A stretch of 36,332 nucleotides of DNA. Origin: Acidiphilium sp. 37-60-79 (lineage in GTDB: Bacteria > Pseudomonadota > Alphaproteobacteria > Acetobacterales > Acetobacteraceae). Under the pieces are notes generated by a model. It was not told the DNA's origin and ran no database searches. It was given only the letters and a program-made list of their open reading frames with translations. Positions 34,477 to 36,332 of the stretch are shown piece by piece. Numbering within the stretch: position 1 is the stretch's first letter; each line of letters starts with the position of its first letter. A program made the translations under genes and the position numbers. The DNA lies in NCBI GenBank assembly GCA_002279355.1, contig NCBV01000024.1:1-36332 (forward strand), in the 5' to 3' direction.

Positions 34477-35335
34477 TGCGCATGCGCGGACCCAGCATTG
34501 GGCCGGATTTTCGCTCGATCGGCCTTTGGTAATGGGCATTTTGAACGTCACGCCGGATAGTTTTTCCGATGGCGGGGCGCATGGCAATGCCGAGGCGGCG
34601 ATTATCGCCGGGCAGGCGATGCGGGCGGCAGGCGCAGATATTATTGATATTGGCGGGGAAAGCACGCGGCCTGGGGCGGTAACGGTGCTTCCGGATGAAG
34701 AAATTCGGCGGGTCGTGCCGGTGATTGCCGGGTTGGCGGCGCAGGGGGCGGTGATCTCAGTCGATACCCGCAACGCAGCGACGATGGCGGCGGCTCTGGA
34801 TGCCGGGGCGCGGATTGTGAACGATGTATCGGCGTTGCGGCACGATCCTGCAGCGGCGGGGCTGGTGGCGGCGCGCGGTTGTCCGGTGGTGCTAATGCAT
34901 AGTCGCGGGACGCCGGAGACGATGAATTGTCACGCGCATTATGCCGATTTGGTGCGTGACGTCACCGATGAGTTGGCCGAGCGGAGCAAACAAGCGATGG
35001 CAGCGGGGGTCGCGCGGGCGGCGATTGCGCTTGATCCGGGATTTGGGTTTGCCAAGGTCGGTGAACAGAATTTTGCCCTGCTGCGGGGTTTACGGTGCTG
35101 CGCGGCACTGGGTTTTCCGCTGCTGGTGGGGGTGTCGCGCAAGCGATTTCTCGGCGAGGCGATGGGGCAGCCGAGTGTGCCGACGGCACGCGACCCGGCA
35201 TCGCTGGCGGCGGGGTTGTTTGCCCTCCGCGAAGGTGCGGCGATTTTGCGGGTGCATGATGTGTCGGGGACGGTGCAGGCGGCTCGGGTTTGGGGGCGGT
35301 TGGCAGCGCCGTCGGCCAGCGCCGCCAGCGGGTGA
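34451..35335 (+). CDS. folP: Dihydropteroate synthase
   Basis: This 294-residue TIM-barrel enzyme joins p-aminobenzoate to dihydropterin pyrophosphate in folate synthesis and is the sulfonamide target. Motifs are MGILNVTPDSFSDGG, DIGGESTRPGA, VISVDTRNA, IVNDVSALR, PVVLMHSRGTPETM, LDPGFGFAKVGEQN and GVSRKRFLGE. The start at ATG 34451 leaves 27 residues before the first motif, normal for the family. It has only a weak ribosome-binding site and lies inside the end of the upstream small gene, suggesting coupling. Many upstream codons are open but encode no homologous sequence. Confidence 0.96.
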   Translation: MQEFHSPPDAHARTQHWAGFSLDRPLVMGILNVTPDSFSDGGAHGNAEAAIIAGQAMRAAGADIIDIGGESTRPGAVTVLPDEEIRRVVPVIAGLAAQGAVISVDTRNAATMAAALDAGARIVNDVSALRHDPAAAGLVAARGCPVVLMHSRGTPETMNCHAHYADLVRDVTDELAERSKQAMAAGVARAAIALDPGFGFAKVGEQNFALLRGLRCCAALGFPLLVGVSRKRFLGEAMGQPSVPTARDPASLAAGLFALREGAAILRVHDVSGTVQAARVWGRLAAPSASAASG

Positions 35336-35896
35336 TGAGGCGAAATTGTCATCAGAAAAATCTCGGCAAAAAGTTACAATCACAATTTTTTAATCCAACA
35401 AAATTCGGCTTGAATTGTTGCGGTCGGAGCGAAAATGTCTGAACGTCACCCAATGGGCTGCGGATAGCGGATGGGCACAGCAACCTCACCGATTGGTTCG
35501 GGACCGTCCGCAGCCTTGCCTTTGCCGCATCTGGTGCTGGGGGACTGGTATAGCCACGGCAAATTTCTCATCGTGCCCCCTCGTGTCATACGACCCGATT
35601 GAGTTCGTTTCAAATTATTCAGTTTCCATCCCTTCGCAGCCTCGGTGTAATGTTATTTGCCGGCTTGCTGGGGCGGATTCGCAATGGCGGCCAAAGCGAT
35701 CGTGTTTATGGTGGGGCCAATCATCGGATTTGGACGGTTTACCTTTATTGGTCGGGGGGATCCATGGGGAATTCGGCGCAGGCGGATCACATGCTCCCTG
35801 GCTTGCAGGCTGAGCCGCACTGCCACCGATTCGCCGATCGCAACGATGACTACGCCGAGCAGTAGGTCGCCGACGTCGGCGAATGTTGTTTGGCCT
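35336..35896. other. About 560 bases without a recognisable gene
   Basis: This stretch separates folP and the DUF892-type gene. Plus frames at 35415-35813 and 35599-35865 and a minus frame at 35653-35958 are open but show no known domain and lack good ribosome-binding sites. An AT-rich patch at 35345-35420 after folP holds a loose inverted pair (aaattgt about 35342 and acaattt about 35378), which could be a weak terminator. Part of 35600-35860 may be decayed coding DNA, but no family can be named. Confidence 0.35.
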
Positions 35897-36332
35897 TCAT
35901 GCTGCCTTTGCCGTTTTCGCCGCAGCCTTGTTAATTTCTTTGGACGCAAGATCGCCAAGGCTCTTCTCGGTCCTCGTTTCTTCGTCCAAGGTCTGCCGGA
36001 GCAGGGAAATAACGTCTTTGTGCCCGGCTGCCGTTGCCCAGGCGATTAGCGAGGTGTAGCGCGCTATTTCGTAGTGTTCGACGGCCTGCCCACAGGCGAT
36101 TAGTCCGGCGTCGCGGACCGGACCGGCGCTGCTCTCGGAAATTACTTCCTCGGCCTCCTCGATCAAGCCTTTGATCGCTTCGCATGGAATTGCCTTGGCA
36201 GGCTTGCCCAAATGCTGGAACACTTGATCTAGCCGCTCCACTTGATGGACTGTCTCATCATGATGCGCAGTGAATGCCGCCTTCAGCGTCGAAGCCTCCG
36301 CGTTCTTCGCCATTTTCGGCAAGGCTTTAACC
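35897..36332 (-). CDS. Ferritin-like DUF892/YciE-family protein (5' end outside the window)
   Basis: The visible 145 or so residues read VKALPKMAKNAEASTLKAAF, HHDETVHQVERLDQVFQHLG, CEAIKGLIEEAEEVI, HYEIARYTSLIAWATAAGH and LLRQTLDEETRTEKSLGDLA. These are the helices of the YciE/DUF892 family, with the E, ExxH-like and DExxTE residues that form a di-metal site. Members are linked to stress and general protection. The frame runs open past position 36332, and the family normally has about 20 more N-terminal residues (LYxAExQLxKALPKMA), so the gene is cut by the window edge. A Lys/Ala-rich tail closes it. Confidence 0.85.
   Translation of the reverse strand, partial: VKALPKMAKNAEASTLKAAFTAHHDETVHQVERLDQVFQHLGKPAKAIPCEAIKGLIEEAEEVISESSAGPVRDAGLIACGQAVEHYEIARYTSLIAWATAAGHKDVISLLRQTLDEETRTEKSLGDLASKEINKAAAKTAKAA

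Overview
The window looks like a chromosomal segment of an alphaproteobacterium, probably Acetobacteraceae (Acidiphilium/Acidocella-like). This is inferred from the neighbourhood Suv3-type helicase - S4 protein - FdxA - CarD, from the RNase E tail ending in a GWW motif, from the flagellar order flgB-flgC-fliE-fliQ-fliR-flhB, and from an FkbH-like/ACP pair next to unusual glycosyltransferases. Most of the DNA is GC-rich. No rRNA, tRNA or CRISPR array was seen. -- LAYOUT. 1-1232 is a graveyard of broken pieces: a frameshifted IS4-family transposase, a recombinase-like helix-turn-helix tail, an IstB (IS21 helper) scrap and a 3' remnant of a 5-aminolevulinate synthase gene. 1508-5281 (minus) holds three membrane proteins: a P1B-type metal ATPase, a VIT1/CCC1-family transporter and an AI-2E/PerM-family protein. 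5282-6091 has no convincing gene. 6092-7909 is htpG (minus), divergent from a plus-strand housekeeping run: Suv3-like helicase, S4 protein, ferredoxin fdxA and a CarD-type regulator (8003-12323). 12434-15723 is a flagellar basal-body/export cluster, followed by a DapA-family aldolase (15821-16738). 16718-17906 carries two minus-strand membrane proteins. fhs (18007-19677) converges on a large RNase E gene (19674-22556, minus). -- 23050-29598 is a four-gene minus-strand glycosylation island. Two of its proteins carry, between them, three F5/8C (discoidin) domains, and the operon also has a secreted protein and a further glycosyltransferase-like protein. A perfect 16-bp parS palindrome lies just upstream of its first gene. 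Divergent from it is an FkbH-like gene broken in two, with its HAD catalytic motif missing, followed by an intact acyl carrier protein gene. 31671-33993 (minus) encodes a pterin dehydratase, a PCuAC-like protein, a glutathione S-transferase and an alpha/beta hydrolase. 34171-35335 (plus) encodes a His-rich small protein and FolP. A partial ferritin-like DUF892/YciE gene closes the window. -- SIGNALS BEYOND THE GENES. The plus strand is C-rich over much of the window up to about 30.7 kb, in genes of both orientations, and becomes G-rich after about 31.1 kb. The switch lies about 1.4 kb from the parS site, so this may be an origin/centromere-proximal region. An 11-bp perfect inverted repeat encloses the ribosome-binding site and start codon of flgB.
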